The notes under the pieces were generated by a model. That model worked only from the letters and a program-made list of their open reading frames with translations, ran no database searches and was not told the origin of the DNA. The position numbers were made by a program, and so were the translations under genes. Shown here piece after piece: positions 9,370 to 17,640 of a DNA stretch of 64,000 nt. Each line of letters begins with the position of its first letter. Position 1 is the stretch's first letter. Source of the DNA: CAWCUK01 sp963798775 (lineage in GTDB: Bacteria > Bacteroidota > Ignavibacteria > Ignavibacteriales > Ignavibacteriaceae); the NCBI GenBank assembly GCA_963798775.1, contig CAWCUK010000001.1, positions 682,001 to 746,000 on the forward strand, in the 5' to 3' direction.

Positions 9370-9731
9370 TGGAGGTGGCGGGAGTCGAACCCGCGTCCGG
9401 AAATAAGATCCAAAAAACTTCTACACATTTAGTTTATCTATTATTTTTAACTCAAAACTTCCGGATAAACACGAAAAAGCTTTGAGCGAGCCTCTTGTTA
9501 TTTCGCCAAACTTATAAAGGCGATAAGTTTGACTATCGTACCTAAACGTCGTTCATTCTTATCCCGGTACGAGAAGATAAGATGAACGGCTGCTAAGAGT
9601 TTACTTAGGCAGCTAGGGCGTAATTAGATTCGCCAGTTATTATATTAGTTCCCAAGGTTTTACGTGAACTCGGGGAACACGATGTGCGATTTAATGTCTC
9701 TTCATCCCCGTCGAAACCAAAATTCACCCCC
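9370..9731 (-). ncRNA. ssrA: transfer-messenger RNA
   Basis: tmRNA of about 362 nt, which rescues stalled ribosomes and tags their nascent peptides. The 5' end GGGGGTG pairs with the 3' CACCTCC to form the acceptor stem, and the T arm reads CGGGTTCGACTCCCG. The 5' end has the typical GGTTTCGACGGGG element. A tag frame lies at 9605-9634. The discriminator A at 9370 is followed by CTT, so CCA must be added enzymatically. It begins 44 bases after the adenosyltransferase stop; a weak -7-like TATTTTTC (9756-9763) could serve as its own promoter. Confidence 0.96.
9605..9634 (-). other. tmRNA proteolysis tag coding segment
   Basis: The minus strand encodes GESNYALAA followed by TAA. The terminal YALAA is the usual degradation signal, and a glycine-first tag of this form is typical of Bacteroidota tmRNAs. 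The resume codon is inferred to be GGC. Confidence 0.85.
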
Positions 9732-9775
9732 AAAAGTTTTTGTGAATTTCACAATGAAAAATAAATATTTACAAT

Positions 9776-10318
9776 TCATTTTTCCCAGGGAGTATCGGGT
9801 ATGTTAGAACTTTTGTTTTCAAAACGTGCAAGAACAAAAAATAAATCCGAAAGTCTATTTATAAATATAATAATATTTTCGCCGATATTCTCTTCTTTAT
9901 TTAATGCTACAATTCTTCTTTCAGCACGACGGCTGATTGTTCTGCAAATATGAAGATGAGCCGCTCCTTTTGAACCTCCCGGTAAAATAAAATTTTTAAG
10001 CTGGGAAAGTTCTGATTCAAATTTATCAATGGCTTGCTCAATCTCTAAATAAAAATCTTTACTTACCCGCGGAATATTTAATTCTTTCTCTCTATCCGGG
10101 GCTGCTAAATCAGATCCAACAGTAAAAAGCCGGTTTTGAATTTTTTGAAGTAATAAAAGTACAGCTTCATTTTTTATTTCTGTAATTGCTAATCCTATAA
10201 ACGAATTTAATTCATCAATTGTTCCATAGGCTTCAATTCTTTTTGAACTTTTAGAAACTCTGGGCCCGCCGAATAATCCGGTTTCTCCTTTATCGCCTGT
10301 TTTTGTATAAATTTTCAT
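9776..10318 (-). CDS. PduO-type cob(I)alamin adenosyltransferase
   Basis: Transfers the adenosyl group of ATP to cob(I)alamin to make adenosylcobalamin (cytoplasm). It is 180 aa, normal for the family. The ATP-binding N-terminal motif reads YTKTGDKGETGLFGGPRV. EAYGTIDELNSFIG follows near residue 30, and the conserved arginine helix (CRTISRRAERRIVAL) lies near residues 127-141. The five-helix trimeric fold is therefore intact. The ATG overlaps the stop of ygfZ (TAATG), so the pair is cotranscribed and probably translationally coupled. No other cobalamin genes are in the window. Confidence 0.92.
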   Translation of the reverse strand: MKIYTKTGDKGETGLFGGPRVSKSSKRIEAYGTIDELNSFIGLAITEIKNEAVLLLLQKIQNRLFTVGSDLAAPDREKELNIPRVSKDFYLEIEQAIDKFESELSQLKNFILPGGSKGAAHLHICRTISRRAERRIVALNKEENIGENIIIFINRLSDLFFVLARFENKSSNIPDTPWEK

Positions 10319-11421
10319 TATTTCTTAAATGGAGTATTTTGGGTAATAACAGTTACCGATTTTCCGTTTTCATTTTTAGCTATTAATTTGGTTCCTTCTT
10401 CTTCGTATGCTTTTCTCACCAAGGCCAGTCCTATATTCTTTTTCAATTTTAATGATAAAGCTATTGAAGTTATAATTCCGGCATCTTTTCCGTTTTCATC
10501 AAAAAGCTGAAATTGTTCATCATTTTCAACCGGCTCTTCAAATATAACTCCCTTCAACTTTTTTTGAACCTTATCGTAAGTATCCAGGCGGGCAATAACC
10601 TCTTGCCCAATATAACAACCTTTTGTAAAGCTAATTAACTCTCTCAGATTTAATTCATGCGGGTTATATTGATCAGAAATCTCATTAGGAGCTTTTGGAA
10701 TTCCCATTTCTATACGATATAAATTATAAGCTTCCTCCCCGACAAAACCAAAATCAAAAGGGCCTTTATTCTCGTTTAAATATTTTACAAACCGCATTCC
10801 GTTTTCCTGATCGGCTAAAATCCAATATTTTTTTTCATTTCTTTCATCAATAAATTTAGCGGTAAAAAACATCATTCCTTCCGAGGAAACAACTTTAAAA
10901 GAATTTACTTCTAAATCGTTTGTAATATTGCCGCAAACCAGTGTAATAAATGAATCCGCTTGAGGGCCTAATAATTCAAGAAGAACATATTTATTTTCAG
11001 TATCGTTTACTTTTACATCATCGGCAATTACATATTTATTTATCCAGCTTAAAACTTTTTTCTTATAAAAATTACTGCAAATAAGAAGTTGATAATCACT
11101 AAAATTCATTATTGCCGCAGTATCAATCACTCTTCCTTTTTCAGTTGTAAAAACAGTATTTTTTATCTGTTCTTTAGAAATATCTTTTAAAGCGTTAGTT
11201 GTAATACGATGAAGAAAATCGAGAACATCTTTGCCTCGAAGTTCAAGAATTCCTAAATGAGATAAATTTCTTAATCCAACTCCTCTGCAGATTCTATCAA
11301 ATTCTTTTTCAACTTCATCATATTTGGCAATAATATTTTCATCGCCGTTTTCTTGAAGTTCATATCCCAACGATTTCAAATAATTATTCAAAGGAGAATT
11401 TTTCAATTCTGTTCCGTCCAT
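10318..11421 (-). CDS. ygfZ: folate-binding protein YgfZ (GcvT-like)
   Basis: Tetrahydrofolate-dependent protein that helps iron-sulfur cluster assembly or repair (IscA/IbaG-linked). The YgfZ signature KGCYIGQEVIARLDTYDKV is near residues 264-282 and contains the key cysteine. The GcvT-like N-terminal fold includes GLRNLSHLGILELRGKDVL. I place the start at the ATG at 11421 because AGAGG lies 5 bases upstream; an in-frame ATG at 11448 would add nine residues but has no Shine-Dalgarno sequence. The product is then 367 aa. Cotranscribed with the adenosyltransferase. Confidence 0.88.
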   Translation of the reverse strand: MDGTELKNSPLNNYLKSLGYELQENGDENIIAKYDEVEKEFDRICRGVGLRNLSHLGILELRGKDVLDFLHRITTNALKDISKEQIKNTVFTTEKGRVIDTAAIMNFSDYQLLICSNFYKKKVLSWINKYVIADDVKVNDTENKYVLLELLGPQADSFITLVCGNITNDLEVNSFKVVSSEGMMFFTAKFIDERNEKKYWILADQENGMRFVKYLNENKGPFDFGFVGEEAYNLYRIEMGIPKAPNEISDQYNPHELNLRELISFTKGCYIGQEVIARLDTYDKVQKKLKGVIFEEPVENDEQFQLFDENGKDAGIITSIALSLKLKKNIGLALVRKAYEEEGTKLIAKNENGKSVTVITQNTPFKK

Positions 11422-11540
11422 GTTAGCCTCTATTTTACTATAGTACATCGCGTTATTAATCTATTACAAATGATGAAATATTAAACTATAAAGATATAAA
11501 AAATAAACTTAAGGTTCAGGTAGAGATATGCTGCTCCAAA

Positions 11541-11575
11541 CCAAAATAAAACCCGCATAATAATTAGCAGGTTTT
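11541..11575 (-). terminator. intrinsic terminator of the 284-aa lipoprotein gene
   Basis: Arms 11548-11556 and 11567-11575. On the minus strand AAAACCTGC pairs with GCGGGTTTT (one G-U pair), followed by ATTTTGG. Confidence 0.7.
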
Positions 11576-11624
11576 AATTTATTCGGCTCCGGAACAATTG
11601 AAGTGCAAAGATAATAAATTTTTA

Positions 11625-12479
11625 TTAATATGGTCGGGTTTGTTTTCTGTTTCGTTTATTTATATAAACGCTGTCTTTTACGCTCCAATAAAACGGGATT
11701 GAATCCGCGGCAACAATTCGATTTCCTAAATCATAATAAAGAAATTCGTAATAATCCGGAAAATTATCATTATTAACATTGGCCATTGTTCTTTTAAAAT
11801 TTATTCCTTCATAGGTCATTAAAAGATGAGGTTGCGAAGTTAAGCCGTCAATCATAAAATAGTTATAGTTTATATGTCCCACACCTCTGGCATAATGAAA
11901 ATTTACTTGAACGTAAGGAATTCCTTTATACCTCCATTTATTAAGACTCATCCTATTAAATCCTCCGTGTGAAGGAATTGGGGCTTCCCAAACTTTTGAA
12001 AAACTCTCGCCGTCACATTGAAATAATACCAAATAAAAGAAAGCTGTTCCTAATTTCGTACTGTCTAAGTCGATAAAACTCTGGTCGTAACCTACAATAT
12101 TTTTGGGTTCAATTAATCTTTCGCCGGGTTTACTTAACGCTACAACTCCGAAAACATAAGTTGTATTGTTTCTATTTAAATAAATTACGGCGGATTTTGG
12201 AATATTATAAGTTAGTGTTTTATCAAAATCTACTAAATAAGAACCTTCCGGATAATTTTCTAAAACAAATTGTTTTAAAGATAAAGTATCGCATGGATTA
12301 TTATTATTTGACTGCTTTCGCTCAACTTCAAGATTATATCTTTGAATTTCGGCGTCTTTATTCGGAGAATTTTCTACGCTTTCTGAACCGCCAATTTGTG
12401 AATTATCTTTATCTTCCCCACAAGAAAACATAATTAAGGATAGAGTAATTAATAAACAAAAGGGCAAAATCTTTTTCAT
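11625..12479 (-). CDS. lipoprotein of unknown function
   Basis: A 284-aa protein with a lipoprotein signal peptide (MKKILPFCLLITLSLIMFSC, with the lipid-modified Cys at residue 20). A low-complexity Asn/Ser/Glu linker (about 21-60) precedes a beta-rich domain with aromatic residues (WRYKGIPYVQVNFHYARGVG, then NDNFPDYYEFLYYD). I recognise no family. The linker and lipidation suggest display in the periplasm or on the outer membrane. It is monocistronic, with a terminator downstream. Confidence is high that it is a lipoprotein, and there is no basis for a function. Confidence 0.75.
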   Translation of the reverse strand: MKKILPFCLLITLSLIMFSCGEDKDNSQIGGSESVENSPNKDAEIQRYNLEVERKQSNNNNPCDTLSLKQFVLENYPEGSYLVDFDKTLTYNIPKSAVIYLNRNNTTYVFGVVALSKPGERLIEPKNIVGYDQSFIDLDSTKLGTAFFYLVLFQCDGESFSKVWEAPIPSHGGFNRMSLNKWRYKGIPYVQVNFHYARGVGHINYNYFMIDGLTSQPHLLMTYEGINFKRTMANVNNDNFPDYYEFLYYDLGNRIVAADSIPFYWSVKDSVYINKRNRKQTRPY

Positions 12480-12587
12480 CTGATTTCCGTATTTCCTTTA
12501 ATAAATGATTTTGAGAATGGGAAAATTTTATTGAAGATTTTTCAATAACCATGCCGTTAGAATCTGTAAAAATAGGTCTAAAATTAT

Positions 12588-12612
12588 AAAAAAGCCGCAC
12601 TTTCTGCGGCTT
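12588..12612 (-). terminator. intrinsic terminator of the M20 peptidase gene
   Basis: Inverted repeat AAGCCGCA / TGCGGCTT with a 5-base loop. On the minus strand it is followed by TTTTTTATAATTTT. Strong. Confidence 0.88.
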
Positions 12613-12668
12613 GAAAGAATGATTGACTTCTTAAATTAAAATTAAAGTCTCATTTTAATACAAAAAAT

Positions 12669-14033
12669 TTATAATGAATATTCCTTAATAAAATAAGCCG
12701 AACTCATAATGCCGAGCTGAAAATGGTTCAAATCAAAATGCTCGTTTGGTGAGTGAAGATTTTCCGAATTTAATCCCATTCCCATTAATACAACAGAAGC
12801 TTTTAACTTTTTGGCGAAAACCGATACGATAGGAATGGAACCGCCTTCTCTCATAAAAACTGTTTTTTTGCCGAAAGCTTTCTTCATAGCTTCCGCGGCT
12901 GCTTTAGTTGATTTATCATTAAGTGGAGTAAGAACCGGATTTCCCCCATGAAGATCAGTTACTTTTACCTTAACGGATTTTGGAGCTAAAGATTTAATAT
13001 GTTTTACAAAAAGTTTAGCAATTTTTTTAGGATCTTGGTTAGGAACAAGACGCATACTAATTTTTGCCGTAGCTTTAGAAGGAATTACAGTTTTTGCTCC
13101 TTGTCCCGTAAAACCGCCGATAATTCCGTTACAATCTAAAGTAGGACGAGCCCAAAGTCTTTCTAAAGTTGTAAATCCTTTTTCCCCCATTACATCAGAA
13201 AGTCCAATTTCTTTAGCGAATTTCTTTTCAGAAAATTTAAGCGCGGCAAAATTTTCTCTTTCTGTCTTAGTTAATTTTACAACATCTTCATAAAAACCGG
13301 GAATATTAATCTTCCCATTTTTATCATGAAGTTTGGCTATCATTCCGGCAAGCACATTAATTGGATTAGGAACCGCGCCGCCAAAACTTCCCGAATGTAG
13401 ATCGCGATCGGGGCCGATTACTTCAACTTCAAGATAGGCTAAACCGCGTAAACCGTAAGTTAAAGTAGGAACTCCTTTTGCAAATAATGCGGTATCGGAA
13501 ATTAATACTGAGTCACACTTTAACATATCTGTATGATTTTTTATAAATGGTTCAAGGTTATCGCTGCCTACTTCCTCTTCTCCTTCAATCAGAAATTTTA
13601 CATTAAGAGGCAGGCTTCCCACAGTTTTAAAAAAAGCCTCAACACTTTTTATATGCATATACATTTGGCCTTTATCATCGGTTGCTCCGCGCGCAAATAT
13701 TTTACCGTCTTTTACAACCGGTTCAAATGGCGGGCTTTCCCATAAATCTATTGGGTCTACAGGCTGAACATCATAATGGCCGTAAATTAAAACGGTCGGT
13801 TTTCCCGGAGCGCCAAGCCATTCGCCGTAAACAAGCGGATGCCCTTCGGTTTGAAAAATTTCAACTCTGTTCATTCCGGCGTTTTTTAATTTGTCGGAAA
13901 CAAACTTTGCACATTTTGCAATATCCCCTTTATTTTCAGGAAGAGTACTGACGCTAGGAATGCTTAGGAATTTTTTTAGTTCTTCTATATAATTTTCTTT
14001 GTTCTGTTTGATGTAATCTATTACTTCCTGCAA
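12669..14033 (-). CDS. M20-family dipeptidase/carboxypeptidase
   Basis: Cytoplasmic di-zinc peptidase of 454 aa, of the carnosinase/PepV-like branch that cleaves dipeptides. The metal ligands and catalytic residues are all present: YGHYDVQPVD near residue 86, GATDDKGQM near 117 (bridging Asp), EGEEEVGS near 151 (catalytic Glu and metal Glu), SDTALF near 181, and LHSPNEH near the C-terminus. The lid or dimerisation domain spans roughly residues 205-365 (DLHSGSFGGAVPNP). No signal peptide. It is a single gene between two lipoprotein genes. The exact peptide specificity cannot be read from the sequence. Confidence 0.9.
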   Translation of the reverse strand: MQEVIDYIKQNKENYIEELKKFLSIPSVSTLPENKGDIAKCAKFVSDKLKNAGMNRVEIFQTEGHPLVYGEWLGAPGKPTVLIYGHYDVQPVDPIDLWESPPFEPVVKDGKIFARGATDDKGQMYMHIKSVEAFFKTVGSLPLNVKFLIEGEEEVGSDNLEPFIKNHTDMLKCDSVLISDTALFAKGVPTLTYGLRGLAYLEVEVIGPDRDLHSGSFGGAVPNPINVLAGMIAKLHDKNGKINIPGFYEDVVKLTKTERENFAALKFSEKKFAKEIGLSDVMGEKGFTTLERLWARPTLDCNGIIGGFTGQGAKTVIPSKATAKISMRLVPNQDPKKIAKLFVKHIKSLAPKSVKVKVTDLHGGNPVLTPLNDKSTKAAAEAMKKAFGKKTVFMREGGSIPIVSVFAKKLKASVVLMGMGLNSENLHSPNEHFDLNHFQLGIMSSAYFIKEYSL

Positions 14034-14050
14034 TTTTATCTCCTTTTATT

Positions 14051-15058
14051 TTAAAGTTTATATTTAAATATAACGGGAACAAACTTTCTAAAATTTTTTA
14101 CGGCCGCTGAATCCAACTCAGATAGAATTTCCGGTGAAGGAACAAAATACTTTTTCCACGGATCATCAACTAAATATAGATTGTTTTTTTTATCAATGGT
14201 TATCGACTCTAACGATGCAACATAATCAATTGATGAATAATTTGGAATATTTGTTTCTATTTTTATAACTCCGTAAGAAGAAACATTTAACTTATCATCA
14301 AAATTAAGATGAAAAACTTTTTTACCGTTTCTGTCAATTCCGTAAACTGAATAATTTTTATCCGAATATAAACCGCAAATTGTTTGTACACCGAAAGGTT
14401 TCGTATTTATCGTTTTAATAATCGTATTATTTTTTCTATTCACAATTAAAAGAGTAGTGCTGTCGGCATAAACTCCGGACTCTCTAAAACCTTCAAAACC
14501 GAGATAAAAATAATTTTGATCTACAGTAGCGCCTTCATAAGCTAAATTATCCTCAACATTCCGTAAAAAAATATCATGAGGTTTAATATCAATTTTTTTT
14601 ATTGATAAAATAGAATCTGAAAAAATGTTATTCCCGGCAAATTTTAATTGATAAATTCCGGTAGTACTTTTTACTTTAGGCGTACTTCCTTCAATTGAAG
14701 TATAAATATTTCCGGTATATTTATCATAAATAATTTCTTCAAAATCTGCTCGCGGGAAAGTATCCAAATAAGCTTCTGCGTTAGTACCGAAATGTACCGA
14801 AGAGAAGGTAAAAATTGTATCATTTGTAATTTTTAGATGATGAATTTTTCCTATATCATCGGCTAGTAAAAAATATGATGTATCATTTTTTGTTCCGAGA
14901 AAAGCAATTCCCGATGTTTGTTGAATAGAATAATCAGAGTTATATAACCAGCGGGGAAATTTTTGATCTTTAATTAAATTTAATTTTTCCTCATCAGCTG
15001 TTTCTGTACAGTTAAACGAGATTAGTAAAAGGATTAAAGAAAGAAAATATTTTTTCAA
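14051..15058 (-). CDS. lipoprotein, possibly with an esterase/phytase-like propeller domain
   Basis: I place the start at a TTG at 15058, because translation from there gives a standard lipoprotein signal (KKYFLSLILLLISFNC, lipid Cys at about residue 17). An upstream ATG at 15118 would add a strange isoleucine-rich run. The mature part (about 320 aa) is beta-rich, with short propeller-like segments (FLGTKNDTSYFLLADDIGKI, DFEEIIYDKYTGNIYTSIEG, EGATVDQNYFYLGFEGF, KNNLYLVDDPWKKYF). These resemble esterase-like or phytase-like surface domains, but only weakly. The gene runs divergently from the LptF/LptG pair. It ends 17 bases upstream of the M20 peptidase gene and is probably cotranscribed with it. 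Confidence 0.6.
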   Translation of the reverse strand: MKKYFLSLILLLISFNCTETADEEKLNLIKDQKFPRWLYNSDYSIQQTSGIAFLGTKNDTSYFLLADDIGKIHHLKITNDTIFTFSSVHFGTNAEAYLDTFPRADFEEIIYDKYTGNIYTSIEGSTPKVKSTTGIYQLKFAGNNIFSDSILSIKKIDIKPHDIFLRNVEDNLAYEGATVDQNYFYLGFEGFRESGVYADSTTLLIVNRKNNTIIKTINTKPFGVQTICGLYSDKNYSVYGIDRNGKKVFHLNFDDKLNVSSYGVIKIETNIPNYSSIDYVASLESITIDKKNNLYLVDDPWKKYFVPSPEILSELDSAAVKNFRKFVPVIFKYKL

Positions 15059-15137
15059 CGCTGTTATAATTTCTATAATAATTATTATTTGTAAATATAA
15101 TAAATAGAGTATGAACAAACATTGTGAAATAGGTTTC

Positions 15138-15166
15138 TTGTTAAACTTTTAACGCTTTTATATATT
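15138..15166 (+). promoter_or_regulatory. candidate promoter of the LptF/LptG operon
   Basis: TTGTTA (15138-15143), a 17-base spacer, then TATATT (15161-15166). The ATG of the first gene starts at 15173, so transcription would begin at or next to the start codon, giving a leaderless message. No Shine-Dalgarno sequence is present there, which agrees. Such hexamers can arise by chance in AT-rich DNA. Confidence 0.4.
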
Positions 15167-15172
15167 ACCTTA

Positions 15173-16559
15173 ATGATTTTATACAGATACATACTTCGCC
15201 ACCATTTCGCGCCGTTCGTGTTTTCGGTAATAACTCTTATCTTCATATTCATTCTGCAGTTTATGATGAAGTTTGCCGACAGACTTGTGGGAAAAGGATT
15301 GGATACATTTTTGATAATAAAACTTATCACCTTCAATCTTGCATGGATGGTTGTCTTAGTAATTCCCATGGCCACTTTGGTAGCTACTCTTATGGCTTTT
15401 GGAAATATGTCGCAAAACCACGAAATTACAATTATAAAATCCTCCGGAATCAGTTTATACCGAATGATGGCAGCGCCGTTATTAGCCGGTGCTGTTGTAG
15501 GTTATCTTTTATTTTTATTTAATAATGATGTTCTACCCGATGCGAATCATCAAGCCAAAGTTTTAATGATGGATATTTCCCGCCAGCGCCCGACTCTTTC
15601 GCTGGAACCGGGAGTTTTCTCTCAAGAAGTTTCTAATTATGCTATTCTTGTTCGAAAGATAGAAAAGAACACAAATGAATTAACCGATGTAACAATTTAT
15701 GATTATACCGATCCGACCAAAATAAATGTTGTAACGGCACATAAAGGAAAAATTTATTTTTCTAAAGATCAAACAAAATTAATTATGGATTTGCAGAACG
15801 GTGAAATACATGAGTCGGAAGCAGGAAATAAAGGCTTATACAGAAAATTAGTTTTTAAAAAACATAGAATAGCAATGGATGCCGAACAGTTTTCATTTCA
15901 GCAAACCGCTCCGGGCGCTAAACGAGGAGAACGAGAATTAAGCGTGCAGGCAATGCAGTCGATTGTGGATAGCCTTCAAGAACTTCAAAACGATAACCAA
16001 AAAGGTTACTTTAAAAGAAATTAATCGTTATTTATTTACGGATACTTTGGTGGCTTTTTCCCCATCTCCCTCTGTAAATTTAAACCGGAAACAGCTTGTT
16101 TATACCAGGGCTCTTGATAAAGTGAGAACAGCAAAAAATATTATTCTTTCTAATGCCAACCGGGTAGAAAGTTCTCAAAATGAAATTAATAAATATTTGG
16201 TGGAAATTTATAAAAAGTACGCGTTACCTGCAGCATGTATAATATTTATTTTAATAGGCGCGCCTTTGGGCGTTATGGTTCGCAAAGGCGGGTTTGGTGT
16301 AGCCGCGAGTATAAGTTTATTTTTCTTCCTTATTTATTGGGCGTTTCTTATCGGCGGAGAAAAACTTGCCGAACGTAGTATTCTTTCACCTTTCTGGGGA
16401 ATGTGGGCGGCCAATGTTTTATTGGGTATTGCCGGAATTATTTTAACTCAACGAACTGTTAAAGAAACTGTTACTCTAGAATTTACATGGTTAAAAAAAC
16501 TGCTTCCGAAGCAATGGCGAGAGACGGAGAAAGATGATACCGAAAATGAAAATTATTGA
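15173..16559 (+). CDS. LptF/LptG-family LPS export permease (one frameshift as read)
   Basis: Inner-membrane permease subunit of the LptB2FG transporter, which extracts lipopolysaccharide and passes it to the periplasmic bridge. The N-terminal membrane helices read LRHHFAPFVFSVITLIFIFIL, with the coupling-helix region SQNHEITIIKSSGISLYRMM, as in YjgP/YjgQ. A periplasmic domain follows (about residues 125-335), then three C-terminal helices (YALPAACIIFILIGAPLGVMV). The frame breaks at an A5 run (15999-16003). Removing one A restores QKVTLKEINRYLF and one protein of about 461 aa. I read this as a sequence error. It overlaps the next permease gene by 26 bases. Confidence 0.85.
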
Positions 16560-17628
16560 TAAGTACTTAATAAAGCAATTTCTGCAAACTATTGTTTTCG
16601 GATTACTTGCCTTTACACTAATTTTTGTTGTAATAGATATGATGGAAAATCTTGATGATTTTATTGATCAGAGTGTTTCCTTTCCTATAATTTTACATTA
16701 TTATTTTGTTTTTTCTCCCGAAATAATAAAACTGATGACTCCGGTAGCGGTGTTATTTGCGGCTTTATTTACAGCGGGCAAAACAGCTAATTTAAGTGAA
16801 CTTACCGCAATTAAAGCCAGCGGTGTAAGTATGTACAGATTTATGGCGCCGTTTTTAATTACAACTTTTATTATCAGTCTTTTCTCAATCTATTTCAGTG
16901 GTTATCTTGTTCCTATGGCTAATAAAACAAAAACAAATATAGAGATGACATATCTTAATAGAGGTTTTGTTTTTTCAGGAAGTAATATTTTCTTTCAGGA
17001 CTCCCGCACACGGATTGTAAATATTTCTTTTTTTGATAATTCAAGAGATCAAGCAAATAGAGTCAGTATTCAAGATTTTGCGAATAATGATTTAACCGAA
17101 ATGACTCAGCGGATTGATGCGGCACGTTTAGTTTATGATTCTACTTCTCAAGATTGGATTGCTCAAAGCGGTGTTGAGCGAGTTTTTACTAAACATGGAC
17201 AAAAAGCTAATTTTTTTGATTCTCTGAAAATTAGTAATCTTCATTTTGCTCCTGCCGATCTTTCAGATAAACAGCAAAAACCGGAAGAAATGAATTTGAC
17301 AGAGTTAAATAAATTAATTAAAACACAAAAAAGAGCGGGAACTGATCCTACAAATACTTTAATTGAATATTATTCCAGATTTTCATTCAGCTTAGCAAGT
17401 TTAATTGTTGTGCTTTTCGGGCTGCCGATTTCGGCTAATAAACGAAAAGGCGGAATGGCTGTAAATGTGGGAATTAATATTCTGGTAACTTTTATTTATT
17501 TAGTTTTTATGAAGGTAAGTCAGGCGTTTGGGAAAAATGGAGCGTTAGATCCTCTGCTGACGGCGTGGCTGGCTAACTTAATATTTTTGGCGGCCGCAGC
17601 AGTTAACCTGCCGCGTATCCGCCAATAA
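16534..17628 (+). CDS. LptF/LptG-family LPS export permease (second subunit)
   Basis: Second permease of the LPS exporter, 364 aa, complete. Six transmembrane helices in two sets flank a periplasmic domain. The N-terminus reads IDKYLIKQFLQTIVFGLLAF, ELTAIKASGVSMYRFM is the conserved cytoplasmic loop near residue 85, and SLASLIVVLFGLPISANKRKGG marks the C-terminal set. The start could be the ATG at 16534 or at 16546 (giving KIIDKYLIK, the usual LptG-like N-terminus); neither has an ideal Shine-Dalgarno spacing. It overlaps the upstream permease gene, so the two are translationally coupled. It converges on the minus-strand gene that ends at 17641, with no terminator visible between. Confidence 0.9.
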   Translation: MIPKMKIIDKYLIKQFLQTIVFGLLAFTLIFVVIDMMENLDDFIDQSVSFPIILHYYFVFSPEIIKLMTPVAVLFAALFTAGKTANLSELTAIKASGVSMYRFMAPFLITTFIISLFSIYFSGYLVPMANKTKTNIEMTYLNRGFVFSGSNIFFQDSRTRIVNISFFDNSRDQANRVSIQDFANNDLTEMTQRIDAARLVYDSTSQDWIAQSGVERVFTKHGQKANFFDSLKISNLHFAPADLSDKQQKPEEMNLTELNKLIKTQKRAGTDPTNTLIEYYSRFSFSLASLIVVLFGLPISANKRKGGMAVNVGINILVTFIYLVFMKVSQAFGKNGALDPLLTAWLANLIFLAAAAVNLPRIRQ

Positions 17629-17640
17629 AGAATTTTTTGA

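Noticed and set aside
14051..15118. ATG at 15118 as the start of the lipoprotein gene
   Set aside because: It adds an isoleucine-rich run before a perfect lipoprotein signal that begins at the TTG at 15058.
15963..16559. Second, separate permease gene fragment next to lptF
   Set aside because: It continues the upstream permease exactly after an A5 run, so it is the same gene with one indel, not another gene.
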